Positions 12,632-23,421 of a stretch of DNA of 64,000 nucleotides are shown one piece after another. This stretch comes from Armillaria gallica. Taxonomy: Eukaryota > Basidiomycota > Agaricomycetes > Agaricales > Physalacriaceae. The notes beneath the pieces were generated by a model, which did no database searches, was not told the DNA's origin, and was given only the letters and a program-made list of their open reading frames with translations. Position numbers and translations under genes: made by a program. Location of the stretch: contig JBANDB010000016.1 in the NCBI GenBank assembly GCA_037576215.1, positions 1,736,001 to 1,800,000 on the forward strand, read 5' to 3'. Every line of letters begins with the position of its first letter. Position 1 is the first letter of the stretch.

Positions 12632-13216
12632 TCAGGTGTGCTTCTCATCAATGATGATGACAAGGTCAACCCATGCATCAAGGTCCTTCTCTGCCGAGAT
12701 CTTCTCATTGTCATCAATCTCAGCGCTCAGAACAGGGTCCATTGTGAGTTGCAATTGAATACGCAGCCAGTCGTCATCAAGATGAAAGGTAGAGCCAGTG
12801 AGGGCGGAGTTATCGTTAATCATAGAGTTTGCGAGATCGGTGAAGGAGCCAGTGCCTTGTGTGATGGACAATAGGTGAGCTTGTCAAAGTTTCTGCCATG
12901 TCAAGGGGAGCTATTTTGTCATGCATTTCATTAAGAAGTCTTCAAAAGAAAGCTTGTTGAGTTCAACATGGTTGGCTTGGTACCACAGCGCGACACGACG
13001 AGGTTTGATGCCTCTGGCAACATTAGTGACGTAGTTCTTAGCTTTTAAGCTCTCCTTGTTGGCAAAGTACATGTGGCAGCAAGTCACCCAGTCGAGCCAG
13101 TGATCCTCGTTGGGCATCTTTTTGCCAGCAAGCATCATGGGAACCTTCTCTGGCACAGTCTGTATGACTTCAGGGTAAACGCGAACATTGGGATGGGAGA
13201 TGGTGGAGGCAGACAT
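12632..13216 (-). pseudogene. Gag N-terminal region of chromovirus, broken by stops
   Basis: Two open pieces (13216-12911 and 12871-12632) read as one capsid-type protein. The first contains DHWLDWVTCCHMYFANKES; the second contains TQGTGSFTDLANSMINDNS and TFHLDDDWLRIQL. Stops after MKCMTK, near the start of the second piece, and after IIDEKHT separate the parts. At least two of these are TGA where Arg codons are expected. Confidence 0.8.
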
Positions 13217-13698
13217 GATGAAAAGAGATATATCGTCAATGGAAGAGTCGGGAGATGGAGGGTTTGGGGTGGGGATGGTAATGATACGTGGTGGAGGAGG
13301 GTTGTCAAGATGTATGGGGAGTGTTTGATGTTGAGAGGAGGCGGGGACACAATGGCCAGGGAGTGGGGTTACTGTGGGCAGCGACAGTTCCTGCGATGAG
13401 GAAGGGAGTCAGCACTGTTGCCTATGATGAAGCAGAACAGAAGAGAAGGATGCTCATGATGAAGCACAACGTCGCATTGGATGGTGGTGAAGCTCACGAC
13501 GGAGCATTGACATCACGTTGGACAAGGAAAAACATGCTCAACATCGCGACGGATGGTGCAGAGACATGCTTGTTGTCACGATGGACAACATGCAAGGATT
13601 GGAACAGAGAAACACACTCAACGTCGTTAAGAACAGTGTCAAGACATGCTCGTTGTCGCGATGGACGATGACCAGGGGTCATAACAGTAAAAAAAAAG

Positions 13699-13968
13699 TG
13701 GAAACCTGGCTCTTAATAGAGACAGAAAACACTACTCATGGGAGGCAACAGGTACTGTGAACAACGGATGGTATTGAGAGCAATATAGACATCTAAAGAG
13801 CGAGGGAAGAGGGGAAAAGGAAGAATGGGGAGTACTATGAGAATGGGTGAGTATTTATACAAGGCAGAGGTGGAATAGGATGAAAACAGAAGCAATATTG
13901 GTCCAGAAGCAAACGTCAGATATATGACATCGTAAGTAAGGGTGTCATCATACTAGGGCGGGCTTACA
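13699..13968 (-). repeat. 5' LTR of chromovirus
   Basis: 270 bp, TGGAAACC...GGCTTACA, same length as the partner LTR. It is followed immediately by CTTC, the target duplication, then by the remaining part of the transporter exon and an intron (13979-14035). Confidence 0.95.
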
Positions 13969-14190
13969 CTTCTCAACACTAAATAGGCAAGGGGAGTTAG
14001 TAAATGCAGCTGGAAGGCACATGGTTAGCACCCACTAGGCCTCTTTCTCAGCCAAAACGAGTCAAATCCAGACTTGCAAATTGGACTGCTTGTCGCCATG
14101 AGATGTGGAGAAAGGAAGACAAGGGGCAACTTTCATACAGTTAGCCTCGAAGGGATGTCGACACTGTAGCTCTGTGCTCTAGAAGACAGT

Positions 14191-16168
14191 ATTAAGCCCT
14201 GCACCCAGTAATAGGCAAGCAGAATACCTACTACCTAGTGAAATTGCATGGTAACCATCTATGCATGGCGTGCAGACTAAGGGAGACAGCATTGGTTTTA
14301 GTATTGTTCAAGCCGTGGTGGAGATGGCAGCATTAGGAATTGAACACAGGAGTGAGGGATTTTGATCCAGCGAGGCAGACTGAGGACCAAGGAGTTACCA
14401 AGCTGAATCATTGCATGGCTACAGCTTGTGGGCGACGAGACGAGCTCAACATTGGCGTTGGCCAAGCAGTGGGTGGAGACGGCTGGGTAGGGGACTTGAG
14501 CTTGAATGTGCGAGAGTCGGAATCGTATCCTAATGCGCTGGCCGTGGGTGTTGAGACAAGAGCCTTATCTTTGCAGCAAATAAGTACCCCTGAATGTGCA
14601 GGAGTGAAAAGATCTACCACTTTAGTGACTCCCTGCTTTGATCTCTGAGTCACATGTCCCTCTGGCCACTGCTGTTGGGTGCTCTCTGCCCGTTCAAAAT
14701 CCAGCTTGCTGGATTCCGAGATGTTGTCTATGAGAAAAATAGGGTCCTTCAACACAACAGCATGGCATCCTTGACATGGGAATTATAGATCCAGAATCTA
14801 AGCGGTATTGAGAGGAGACAACAGAGGGCCCCACTCACCCGCACACTAAGCACATGGCCATCATCGAAATCATTCTCACTGGTGCGAGTTCACTTGGCAT
14901 AGGCCAAGGCCCAAAACATTTCAACGTCTTTGTCTTCATCTTGAACGTTAACTTTGGGGCAGTCAAAATGTCAGCTAAAATAGAAGATAAATCACAACCG
15001 AAAATCAGTGTGGAATAAGAACAAGAACAAAAACACCGGCCGCTCAAGCCAGATACCAATAATACCAACAGTGAATAGACAGATTGCTCAAGCAGGTCCG
15101 ATAAGCCCGACAATGAATAGAAAATTTCCCACGATATAGTCCAGCAGCCAGTCCAGCAAAAGCCATGATACCCCAAATAGATTTTCCCATGGGATCTTCA
15201 ACTCACATAATAACCGAGTATCCTATATACATAGGACTCGGAATAATTTAAAAGGCCCTGTCTACTATGATGTGTTGTATTGTCCTTGCTTTCATCGTTG
15301 CTACTGTCGGAGTGGTTAATGCATGGTATTTCCCTGCTTACCTCAGACCTTGGCGAGAAAATGCGAGCTGGTGACAGCCAAAGGCCATTACCGAGCCAGT
15401 CTTTTTTGAGCCAGGTGCATGAGCCTTCGTCTTACTCGGTTTTCTACTGTTGTCTATACCTGGATCGTTCACAAGTTATCCGCGATCGCTGTCTTTTCCA
15501 CCTTGAATTTGTTGTGAATGTTCATACATATTACCTGCTCATTGTTCCAGCTCGAAAGTCACCAGCAGAAAATGTCGTGACTACACTTACTAGCAATGGG
15601 TATCAGATACTAGAGCTCGCAGTGTATCTAGAACATTATGAAGTACTTCATATATCCTGGTATATTGTGAAAAAAGGATGATCCCGAATGGTCAGGAATG
15701 TTTCACCTTGTGGTTGAAGTTGTTCCTTCTCTCTGAGATTCGGAGGAGGAGGTTGAAACAAATGGAAAGAATCGGGGACTGGCGCGGGACGCGTCGCTAC
15801 ACGGATTCTGGATCGGCGGTTCCCGAGGGACCTGTACAGCTCCAACACAGCCACCGAAAATTTTTGTTGTGGGGGAAGTCTGATGATCAGAGAGAATGGG
15901 ACTCGTCGCGACTATCCTCACGGGACTCGTCCAACTATCCGTACAATTCTCGAGACACAGGAGTGTCGTGGGCAACTTCGCTGCGATTTTGAAGCGGGCC
16001 TCATGTGCGGAACTCGTTTTAATAATTTGGAGACAATTTTGGGTTTTATCTGTTCCCCCAGGCGTCTATCCAGAGCTAGTAGATAGATAGAGCCGTTGTA
16101 GTGTGACCAGGATCCCAGTAGGGCCCTAGAAGTGTAGAATCAAAGAGGTGAGCAATTCATGATGGTGG
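14191..16168. other. No gene recognised
   Basis: Several ORFs of 100-140 codons (14340-14648 +, 14408-14755 -, 14835-15176 -, 15280-15681 +) have no motif I recognise, and none links into a clean exon chain. The N-terminal half expected of a PDR transporter is not visible here. Confidence 0.4.
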
Positions 16169-16700
16169 TACGGGAATGCTGATAACTTTGCCTTTCTCAA
16201 GGGCACTCTTATTCAAGCGACAATTGAAAATCATCACATCTTTACTAGATGTAGCTCCTCAGTCCTCATTGGCCCCCAAAAGGATCCTACAGAATGTTCG
16301 TCATTTTTTTATATTAAGTATCATAGACGCCGCAGTTGATGAAGTACTGATTCTTCTATCTTTCAAAATTGTTTCATTCGGAAGAATACGCTCAAGCTGC
16401 GACGATGTATGGCTCTACTTACTAATAACCACGAATATGAATGGCCGCCACGACCTTCGCGCACAATTACATCTCATCCGACACATCAGCAACTTTTTGC
16501 GGGCTGATTTTATACCCGCTTCATTCGGCTTTAATCATTACGACACAGATGAGGTTCAGTCCTTCTATTTTGAGTTTCTTATTCGTTTCTTATTGCTTAC
16601 CTAATGTTTCTGTTATCAATCTAATATAACGGGCTAGTAGCTTGATGATGAGAGGCGATATTCTTCCTTCGATATTCACTTCAGAGTCGCTGATATTGCC

Positions 16701-17975
16701 ATGACCGCTGCAGCATATCCCGGGACTGCTATACCAGAGCTTACCGAAGACCAGATCAAAAACATTTTTCTTCAACTGGACGAACAACTTAACTCGGTAA
16801 CGCTAAGTGCATTAACACACGGTGAGAGTAATCAGTTTTATCCGCCGGTGGTAGTATACCAATCACCATGTTTTTCTTCGAAGGAATATACACCGGCGTA
16901 GTGGCTGTCACCTTATGGGCCATTGGTTTAAACTTTTTGTTTCCTTTGACGTGCATTTCTCTAATGTGCTATGACCAGCTTCGAGGGAAAAGCCCCAGAA
17001 CAATAGAAGACCGTATTTTCTAGTGCTTGCCATCCTGGTTTTGTATCTTCTGGCGATTGTAGGCCTCTATGGCGAATGGTCAATTGCCGTCTCAGTGTTT
17101 ATCACTAACAACAGAAGCTTTTGGATGGCATTCAAATATATCGATGGCACTCCCATCGTAGCATGGGTTATAGGTATCACCGCAATTCTGAGCACAATTC
17201 TTGCTGATGGTATGCTGGTATGGAATTGATTATTCATTATGGGAGAGTTTTACCTGATAAAGCTCTAGATATGGCGCTGCTGGACTGTCTGGGGCCGGTC
17301 ATGGCGCGTTGTGCTCATTCCAATTATTTGCACTACTTTGGCAGCGAGTATGTTATAATCTCAACAACCTTTTCAATGGCTCATCGAGTGTTAACGTAAA
17401 CACAGTTAGCAGAGGGATAGTAAATTATTACGAAAATGTCGAAGATACACCACCCCGAGCCCTATACACGTTGAAAATTGTCAACTGGGCTGTGCTATAC
17501 GCCTCACTAATACTGGCAACCCTGCTATGGTGTACGATTTCCATTATTTATCGTATTCTGAGAGTGGGAGGTGTCACTGCAGGGATGCGTGTATATCACA
17601 GAGTGATAGAGATGCTCGTAGAGTCTGCAGCTCTTTACTCTGCCGTGCTGGTCATTATCCTAGTGCTGGAAGTTCGTAATGAGTTAGCCGGAGGTTATGT
17701 TGAAGAGGTAGCGATTGCGATAAGAGTGCGTCTAACCTTTTTCAACTTCGTCGTCGCTACAGCGTTTCTTTCAGGGAATTGTGCCTACAATTTTGGTCGG
17801 CCGCATTGCAGCAGGACATGCGCGCCCAGACGACTCCTGGAGCGAAAGTACCACGGCATCGTCTCTTCGATTCGGAAATCATTCAAGTTCACAAAATGAC
17901 GGTGCTGGATCTGGATGGGACACATCTTCGCGCCTAAGACCAGACTTGGAAGAGGGCTCAGAGGGCAGTACGTAG
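16701..17975 (+). CDS. Multi-pass membrane protein, copy 1
   Basis: Six exons: 16701-16821, 16884-16925, 16979-17217, 17269-17347, 17406-17725, 17775-17975. They total 1002 nt (333 aa), with GT-AG introns of 49-62 bp and consistent phases. The N-terminus MTAAAYPGTAIPELTEDQIK leads to LNSVTLSALTHGIYTG, then successive hydrophobic segments (VAVTLWAI; LVLAILVLYLLAIVGLYG; VAWVIGITAILSTILADG; WRVVLIPIICTTLAA; LYASLILATLLWCTISIIY; SAALYSAVLVIILVL). It ends in a polar tail beginning GRIAAGHARPDDSWSEST. About six to seven TM helices. I recognise the IYTG / LATLLWCT / VGRxAAGHARPDDSW pattern as a basidiomycete-restricted integral membrane family of unknown function. Confidence 0.85.
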
Positions 17976-19570
17976 AGTTAAGACTGGGACTGATAGGAAA
18001 TTTTCTCGACGATGGTTTCTCTTTCATTGCTTGACTTTCGTACTCGAGGTCCAGCGCTTCACTTTGTACCGATAACGAAAACATGTCAGTTATATATCAG
18101 GGTAATTGACAAGTACAGAGCTTCGTTTCTTTCCGTAGACCGTCGACTCTGTATTGTGGCCCGCCTATAATTCATTTCGACCAAAAGTATAGCATCAAAA
18201 TCTGAACAAAGCGTAAAAAAAGGTAAGAGATAGAGAGCGCCCGAACCACGCACCTGGTGGTGAGTAAGTGGTTCAACGGGATATCTTCGTCACCCAGCCC
18301 GCACGTATGCACCGCATTCTCATCAGACACTCAGAGCGAAAAGAACGAGTAGAGAAGAGGGAAAAGAGAAGAATCTACAGGGGAAGTAACCCCAGTACTG
18401 TATATAAGCCGGAAAAACACTGCTCCCTGCTCTTCAAGGTCGCTGAATAGCATCGATGGGCGGCTCGTAGAAAAATGTTGTAATGTTGAGAAAGACGGGG
18501 TTATTCACGGCTATTGGGAGAAAGGAAAGCCGTGACTGGCCTCCGACGATCACAGTCACGGCTTTCGAGGCCAGGCTCAGAGGCCGGCCCGGCTTTCGTT
18601 CTTTCCATCACGACTGCAGAACTCACTGCGAGTAATTCTCACCACATCGAAAACAGTCTCAAGACGCGTCCTCTATGAGACCCGCCGCTATCGTCATCAA
18701 TGGACCGCATTTTGAAGCAAGTACCCAGTGATACCTATCGCTGAGAAGATATCTTGCGTGGACCTAGCGACATCAAAAGTGGGTCCAACACCATTATAAT
18801 TGTTGCAAATGGCTTCACAGAAATCGTAGCTACAACTTCCTCCTAGCTTGCCCGACCTTCTTCTACTGGCGGTGAGCGGCTATATCGACACTGATGAGCG
18901 AGCCCATCAGCTTGGAGGAGCGAACCCGTCCCGGCATCCAGCGAAAATTGAGGCAGAAATGTCGCAGGGTCTGATTGATATGCTCAGTGCCCATGGTGTG
19001 GCCAAGGAAGAGGGTACGACCGACCTGGTATTGTCGCTGTCAATGCTGATGGACTGGCCGGCCAATGTCATATTTTTGTATATGTTATCGCTCGGTCCAT
19101 CGTGTCTGGCGCGACGGTGCTGGGTCTCTTCGTCCCTCCTGCTGTGCATGAGACTCTCCAAGTCGTCGGATTCGACGTGGAAGTCTTGGAGTACCGTACG
19201 CCAGAGCAGTTCCCATTGTTCCGACGCTTTCCTATCGTCGTACCGATACTTTCCAGGGATGATCAGCAGGAACCATCTACCCATTCATGAGCGTCGAAGC
19301 CGAGGGTCGGTGCATCATTTGGAGCCCCGTAGGGGATGTACAAATTGTCGCTAAGGACCAAGAGGTATCGATGCGAATCAAACTTTGCCACGAGGTTGTG
19401 CGTTGTTTTCTAATTCGTCACATCATCAGTTGTCGATCTCCAAGCTTCTATTCTCGGCAAGTAGGCCTCAGTACTTCGCTTTCTGATCCGGCTCTAACTT
19501 CTAAGACTTGTAGACTCAGGTGTAACCACGCTGTCTTTTCGCTCGCACAGATATCAGCCAACCCCAAGTC
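17976..19570. other. Conserved but unassigned tract (copy 1)
   Basis: Matches 32571-35444 (after removing insertions) and 45222-46841. Frames on both strands stay open for 60-125 codons at 18907-19380. A plus-strand frame with GATVLGLFVPPAVHETLQVV looks protein-like, but copies 2 and 3 carry an in-frame TGA just upstream. In the stretch I compared by hand (about 19290-19400), differences among copies show no third-codon bias in either strand's frame. I therefore treat it as a decayed gene or conserved spacer. A 12-bp inverted repeat at 18526-18537 / 18554-18565 is discussed in the findings. Confidence 0.5.
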
Positions 19571-19923
19571 ATGTCAACATCTTCTCGTTCAGCTAGCGAC
19601 CGGCGAAAGCTATTCAACGGAATGTACCGCTCTCTCGTTGTCCCTCTTTTTCACAAGTAGACGTGCGAGATCCTTTCTCTCCTCGGTATACAATCCTTGG
19701 AGGCCTTAGTTACTGCTGGGACACTTACTTTTCATGGAGCAGGGCTGGGCATTATGGGCGTCCGTGGAAATCCTTGCCGTCCTCGGTACTAGCCTTTTGT
19801 TCGTAGCCTCAAAGAATTATTCTATCTGACTCAATGATCAAGTGGAGGTCATATGCCAATGTTCCCAGGCTGGTCCAGGAGGAACAGCGCGACGTTCTCG
19901 AGGAGTGCAAAAACCGATCTTGA
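19571..19923 (+). pseudogene. 115-aa single-TM ORF, copy 1 (stop at codon 29)
   Basis: Collinear with the open copy 3 ORF at 46842-47189. It begins MSTSSRSASDRRKLFNGMYR but meets TAG shortly after VVPLFHK, and an insertion (about 19809-19821) further shifts the frame near the C-terminus. Function unknown. Confidence 0.5.
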
Positions 19924-20149
19924 GATATGCTCAACAGCAAGGTTTTGGGCAGCTTGAACTTTAATTGAGAGTCGTTTCTGATGATCGAACGATCGGAAGA
20001 AGTCGCATTTAATAGCATGGAAAGAATGATTTATGTGCAATAACTATACAGTACGTACACACGAGGCACTCTAACCATGCAAAATCGATTTAGTTCGAAG
20101 AAAACTTGGCCGATGGCCTCTCTAAGTAAATAAAAACAGTACTGGTAAC

Positions 20150-21574
20150 TTAAGCATTCAACATAAGATTGCCAAGTGACGAGAGGGTGCCATCGTTGTT
20201 GTAGAGGCACGATCCGGTGCCGACGTAAGAAGCGGCACTCGCGTCATTGGAGGACAAGAGCGAGGGCGACGTCGCGACGAAGGGGAAGTATAAAGTGACG
20301 TAGTCTTGGGAGTCTAGCCAAGAGAATGCCTGGCATACTGAGGTTTAGCTAAACGTCTACAATTGACTCGGTCTACGTACCTGGCTAAAGAACGATGCCC
20401 TTGAGAGACGAAAGAAATCAATATCTTATGAAAATCTAGATAATTTGTCCTTACTGAGCAGAGGCACCGCCGGACGGGTTCGTCAGAGCGAACTCGGAAA
20501 TAACAATGGTGTAGCTCTAGGGATATCCTTTAAGTCGCTTATTTCGCATGATAATCAATGAGGACTAACGGGGAACCTCCCGCGCGCCTTCTGGACGTAG
20601 CTCTGGAAATCAGAAAAGCTCGTACTGTAGGTTTTGGTCGGCATAAGCGCTTGCCTGATTACGCGACGTACGAAAATCACTCACCCATACCAATGCTAAG
20701 TCGAAGGATTCAGTTTCCACCGAGAAGGAATCATGAGAATTTCAGAACACACCAAATTAATGTAGTCAGCATAACATCGACCAGCACACGCGCTGATCAT
20801 TTGCGCAAGCCAATCTAGACCTTGACCGGAAGAGGAGCTTGAAGTAACCGCGGGGAAGGCTTTCTTAATGGCCTGAATTTCAAGGCTAGCCTCTAGTTTT
20901 AAGACAGTGCGAGTTCTTCATGCTCACCAGTGGGTTGATGTACGTGATGTACCAAGAAGCGGCAGCACTGGGACTGATCCCGGAAATGTCAGGTTCATTC
21001 AGGGTGAATACGGCTAGTGTTGGAGGGATGAGACCTTGGACAAACAATTTCGGCAATTAAAGGACGTACTAGCCCAGCCTTGAGCCGCATGTCGGGAAGC
21101 CAGCTGCGAGATGGGGCTTGAATCACAGTCCAAGCAACGTTGCATTCCGATGAATCCCAACCCTCCGTTACCATTGGTAGAAGGGGGAGCGTAAGTTTCC
21201 CAATCATAGCTATACTCGAGGTGAGGGTCGATAAATGCATATAGGAAAGTTTGACGGACATTGCGACAACCTGTGTGTAAGTAATTAGATGGGTTTGGAC
21301 GACGTCAGAAGATCATGGTCACAAATTCACCTTCCCATTCCCGGTGTTGAACCTTCCGGGATCCCTGAGGAAAATGATGATATAAGTTTAGGCACGTCGA
21401 GAAGAAAGTATTATAAACCGTACAGGGGGCTGTTGTCTGCCAACGAGCAAAAAAAATGTCAGGCATAATGTCGATGATCCAATAGTTTGACGCACAATAA
21501 GGCCACGCAAGACCGCGTTTTCCAGCATTGACTGCCGAAACGAAGAGTGCGATGAGTGACAAAGTAGTGAGCAT
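20150..21574 (-). CDS. GH128 endo-beta-1,3-glucanase, copy 1
   Basis: Starts with a signal peptide (MLTTLSLIALFVSAVNA, cut likely before GKRGLAW). About ten short exons follow in phase: NSPL; DPGRFNTGNGK; YDWETYAPPSTNG; MQRCLDCDSSPISQLASR; VFTLNEPDISGISPSAAASW; FPAVTSSSSSGQGLDW; ADYINL-HWYG-TSFSDFQSYV; SYTIVISEFALTNPSGG; LDSQDYVTLYFPFVATSPSL; and a C-terminus GTGSCLYNNDGTLSSLGNLM. The Glu of LNEPD and the Glu of SEFAL match the acid/base and nucleophile positions of family GH128 (Asl1-like, TIM-barrel). The predicted role is cleavage of beta-1,3-glucan outside the cell, in cell-wall remodelling or nutrition. No stop or frameshift is seen when introns are removed. Confidence 0.9.
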
Positions 21575-21649
21575 GACGGATGATTGTCAAGGAGGGGCTT
21601 TCGATGTCGACTGAAGGAAAGCTGGAAAGACCAGGTATTGGATTGCAGG

Positions 21650-21657
21650 TATTTAAG
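21650..21657 (-). promoter_or_regulatory. TATA-like element upstream of GH128 copy 1
   Basis: On the minus strand this reads CTTAAATA, about 75 bp before the start codon. The same sequence stands in the same place in copy 2 (about 37526-37533) and copy 3 (about 48916-48923). Confidence 0.4.
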
Positions 21658-21659
21658 CT

Positions 21660-23130
21660 ACGAGAGAAACCGTAACAGCATCATATGCACCTTATGGTCC
21701 AAATAAAAATATCATCGTCGGCTTTTAGATAATAAATGTTGCTGCATGGAAAAAGGTGAATACGAAGAGGCGGAGCTCCTTGACCAATGATGGGAATAGT
21801 CATGCCACCGGGATACCCCAATGAGCCTGAATGAGAGCCGAAATACCGGGACGCTTGAGTATGGCCAGTATTCCTGAGACCTCGACCAGTCACGAAACTT
21901 GAGATTAGAGGGAAACCCGCCGGGTCCCCAGCCGACAGTTTGAGAACCGTATGACTATACACACCCGTGATTGAATTGATGGGTGGAGTAGCACGCTCTT
22001 TCAGGTTGTTGCTACGCAGGAATACAGCATTTCAAGTTGCCTGGAACGTTGAAACTTGAATTTCCGCATGGACAGAAAATGACTAGATCTTTCCTACCGT
22101 TTCATCCTCGAGTTGGTAAATACTGCTGTGGTGCAGGATACATGTTATTTCTCGGCCGCTGACTCTGGTCTGAGACTAGAAGAATTAAGAAAGGGAGAAA
22201 ATCACGGAAAATTGATGGAACCATTCACTACAGGGGCTTCGGAAAAATAATGGTTATATCAAGTGAAACTGACGGCCGTAGAAAGATACACTCGCCGGAG
22301 ATACTTGGGCCCTTCTACGCTGCAGCAAAGTCACCTAGACCATATTGGTTCTATTTTATTCCTTTGTTCCCATATTTAGCGCAGCTAGAAGTGTGGACGG
22401 GCATCAAGACTGATCATGAAAGTATTGCTTCAAAGAAGCTGAGGTCACGAGCCGACGACACAGCGAAGCGCCCCACGCTGGCAGTGATTGATCCGGCTGT
22501 AACGTCATCAGGCTAGCGACTTAGTCAAGATTAGAGCTGATAACCTTGACACTTAAACGATAGTTTCGTGAAGGCGGGACTTCGGAAGCGACGAACTGTA
22601 GCATATGAATGTTCAACACGTGTACAAGATGTTTCAGAAAAGGATGTCCTGGCCCGCATTGATGGGTAAACTTAATTATCTGCATACCCAAGGATCCGTT
22701 CAGCCAGGAATTAAAAAATTAGAAAGAAAAAGCCGTGAAACTGATACTTACACGTCTACAATCCTTTGGAGAGTCTCGTGATGTTCCGTATTCATAATCA
22801 CCAATCAACAATATCCTTAATTTCTGGATGGTATCTCGGTGGTCACATCCGACGGGATTCAAACAAAACATTGAGAACGATCTGAGAATGACACGGTCAG
22901 TTACAGTATTCCCAAGATGAAGTCTAATCGAAAAAGCCAGCGTACATGGTCCCTAATCCAGAATATGAGATTCGTCTGGTGGATCCCACGTATTCTCCCG
23001 CTGAGGTGAGGAAACTGACTTGAGAAGCCTCACACCCGGAGAATACCAAGAGACGATTGTAGCGCCACTGTGGATCGGCCGACGTAAGAGGATCATTACA
23101 AAGAATAATTTTAAGACTACTACCTCGACG
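21660..23130. other. GH128 upstream region and unassigned sequence (copy 1)
   Basis: It contains an 88-codon plus ORF (22250-22516, with PYWFYFIPLFPYLAQLEVW), preserved at 38127-38393 in copy 2 and truncated at 49525-49740 in copy 3. No motif is recognised; conservation may only reflect recent duplication. The rest shows no gene. Confidence 0.4.
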
Positions 23131-23421
23131 CTGCTATTATAGGTTCAATTTCAATGGCAGAAAATGCCTGCAGTCAACCCTTCTCGCAGACTCCTACACT
23201 AAATCTTATCGTTGACGGATTTGGATATATCAGTCTTCCACCAAAGACGCGATGAGGAGACGATTGTTGACGCGAATATGCGCGATACTTGGGAGATCTC
23301 GATCGGCGCTGGCGAGATCACAACGAAGAATCTGGACTGGCAGACATTCTTGGGTGCCTTCGATGTTGCTGCAGGTTACAGCACCCGTGTGCGAGTTGTA
23401 AAAACTGCCACTCTATCATGA
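23131..23421 (+). pseudogene. 2OG-Fe(II) oxygenase-like N-terminal remnant (copy 1)
   Basis: Pieces such as DEETIVDANMRDTWEIS and TTKNLDWQTFLGAF line up with the longer reading at 54790-55171. Indels break the N-terminal part (the NLIVDGFGYIGLP stretch is out of frame). The catalytic double-stranded beta-helix with HxD...H is absent. Confidence 0.5.

Larger units (their letters stand above)
8053..13968 (-). mobile_element. Ty3/gypsy chromovirus, full-length but decayed
   Basis: A 5916-bp LTR retrotransposon with 270-bp LTRs at 8053-8322 (3' LTR) and 13699-13968 (5' LTR). Gene order on the minus strand is gag, protease, RT, RNase H, integrase, chromodomain. It is flanked by CTTC (ACTTC if the last LTR base is counted) at 8049-8052 and 13969-13972, a 4-5 bp target duplication. 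Removing it restores a transporter exon. Several in-frame stops and a frameshift make it non-autonomous. The LTRs differ at 19 of 270 positions, 18 of them transitions. Confidence 0.97.
6616..14190 (-). pseudogene. PDR-type ABC transporter, C-terminal half, disrupted
   Basis: This is the second half of a pleiotropic-drug-resistance (ABCG/PDR) exporter. Right to left: EKEAYVEK at the gypsy edge; MCGLEAYADAVVGS; a signature-like region (GSLSIEHHKHTTIAVEL); Walker B LLLFLDEPTSGL (about 7870); ILCT and [13 protein letters not shown] either side of a short intron; [23 protein letters not shown]; then the second membrane domain with QVPFINMRTIYEIRE and EIPWNILGSSAYF (about 6950-6620). At least six short introns keep phase. 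Damage: a chromovirus in an exon (8053-13968), extra bases after LDEPTSGL destroying the D-loop, and a TAG at the conserved Trp. No convincing Walker A, first half or C-terminus is visible. Confidence 0.85.
254..16174. mobile_element. 15.9-kb insertion splitting tandem copy 1
   Basis: Copies 2 and 3 run straight through the point where copy 1 is interrupted (GACGGG then AATGCTGA in both). In copy 1 the left side ends in TACGGG (254-259) and the right side restarts with TACGGG (16169-16174), a probable 6-bp target duplication around 15.9 kb. I see no terminal inverted repeats; the left end begins with a (GTAG)n run. The cargo is unlike the array: a basidiomycete gene remnant, half of an ABC transporter and a nested retrotransposon. 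The element class is unknown. A repair-mediated insertion or an assembly join remains possible. Confidence 0.65.

Noticed and set aside
260..16168. The 15.9-kb insertion as a Maverick/Polinton or a Helitron
   Set aside because: The size and 6-bp repeat fit a Polinton, but there are no terminal inverted repeats and no integrase, polymerase B or capsid genes outside the nested gypsy. A Helitron would not duplicate the target and should end with CTRR after a hairpin; neither is seen.
18848..19354. 168-codon plus ORF and the opposing 125-codon minus ORF in the conserved tract
   Set aside because: Copy 2 has a 1-bp shift and both copies 2 and 3 have stops. Substitutions show no codon-position bias in the stretch compared, so neither strand can be called coding.
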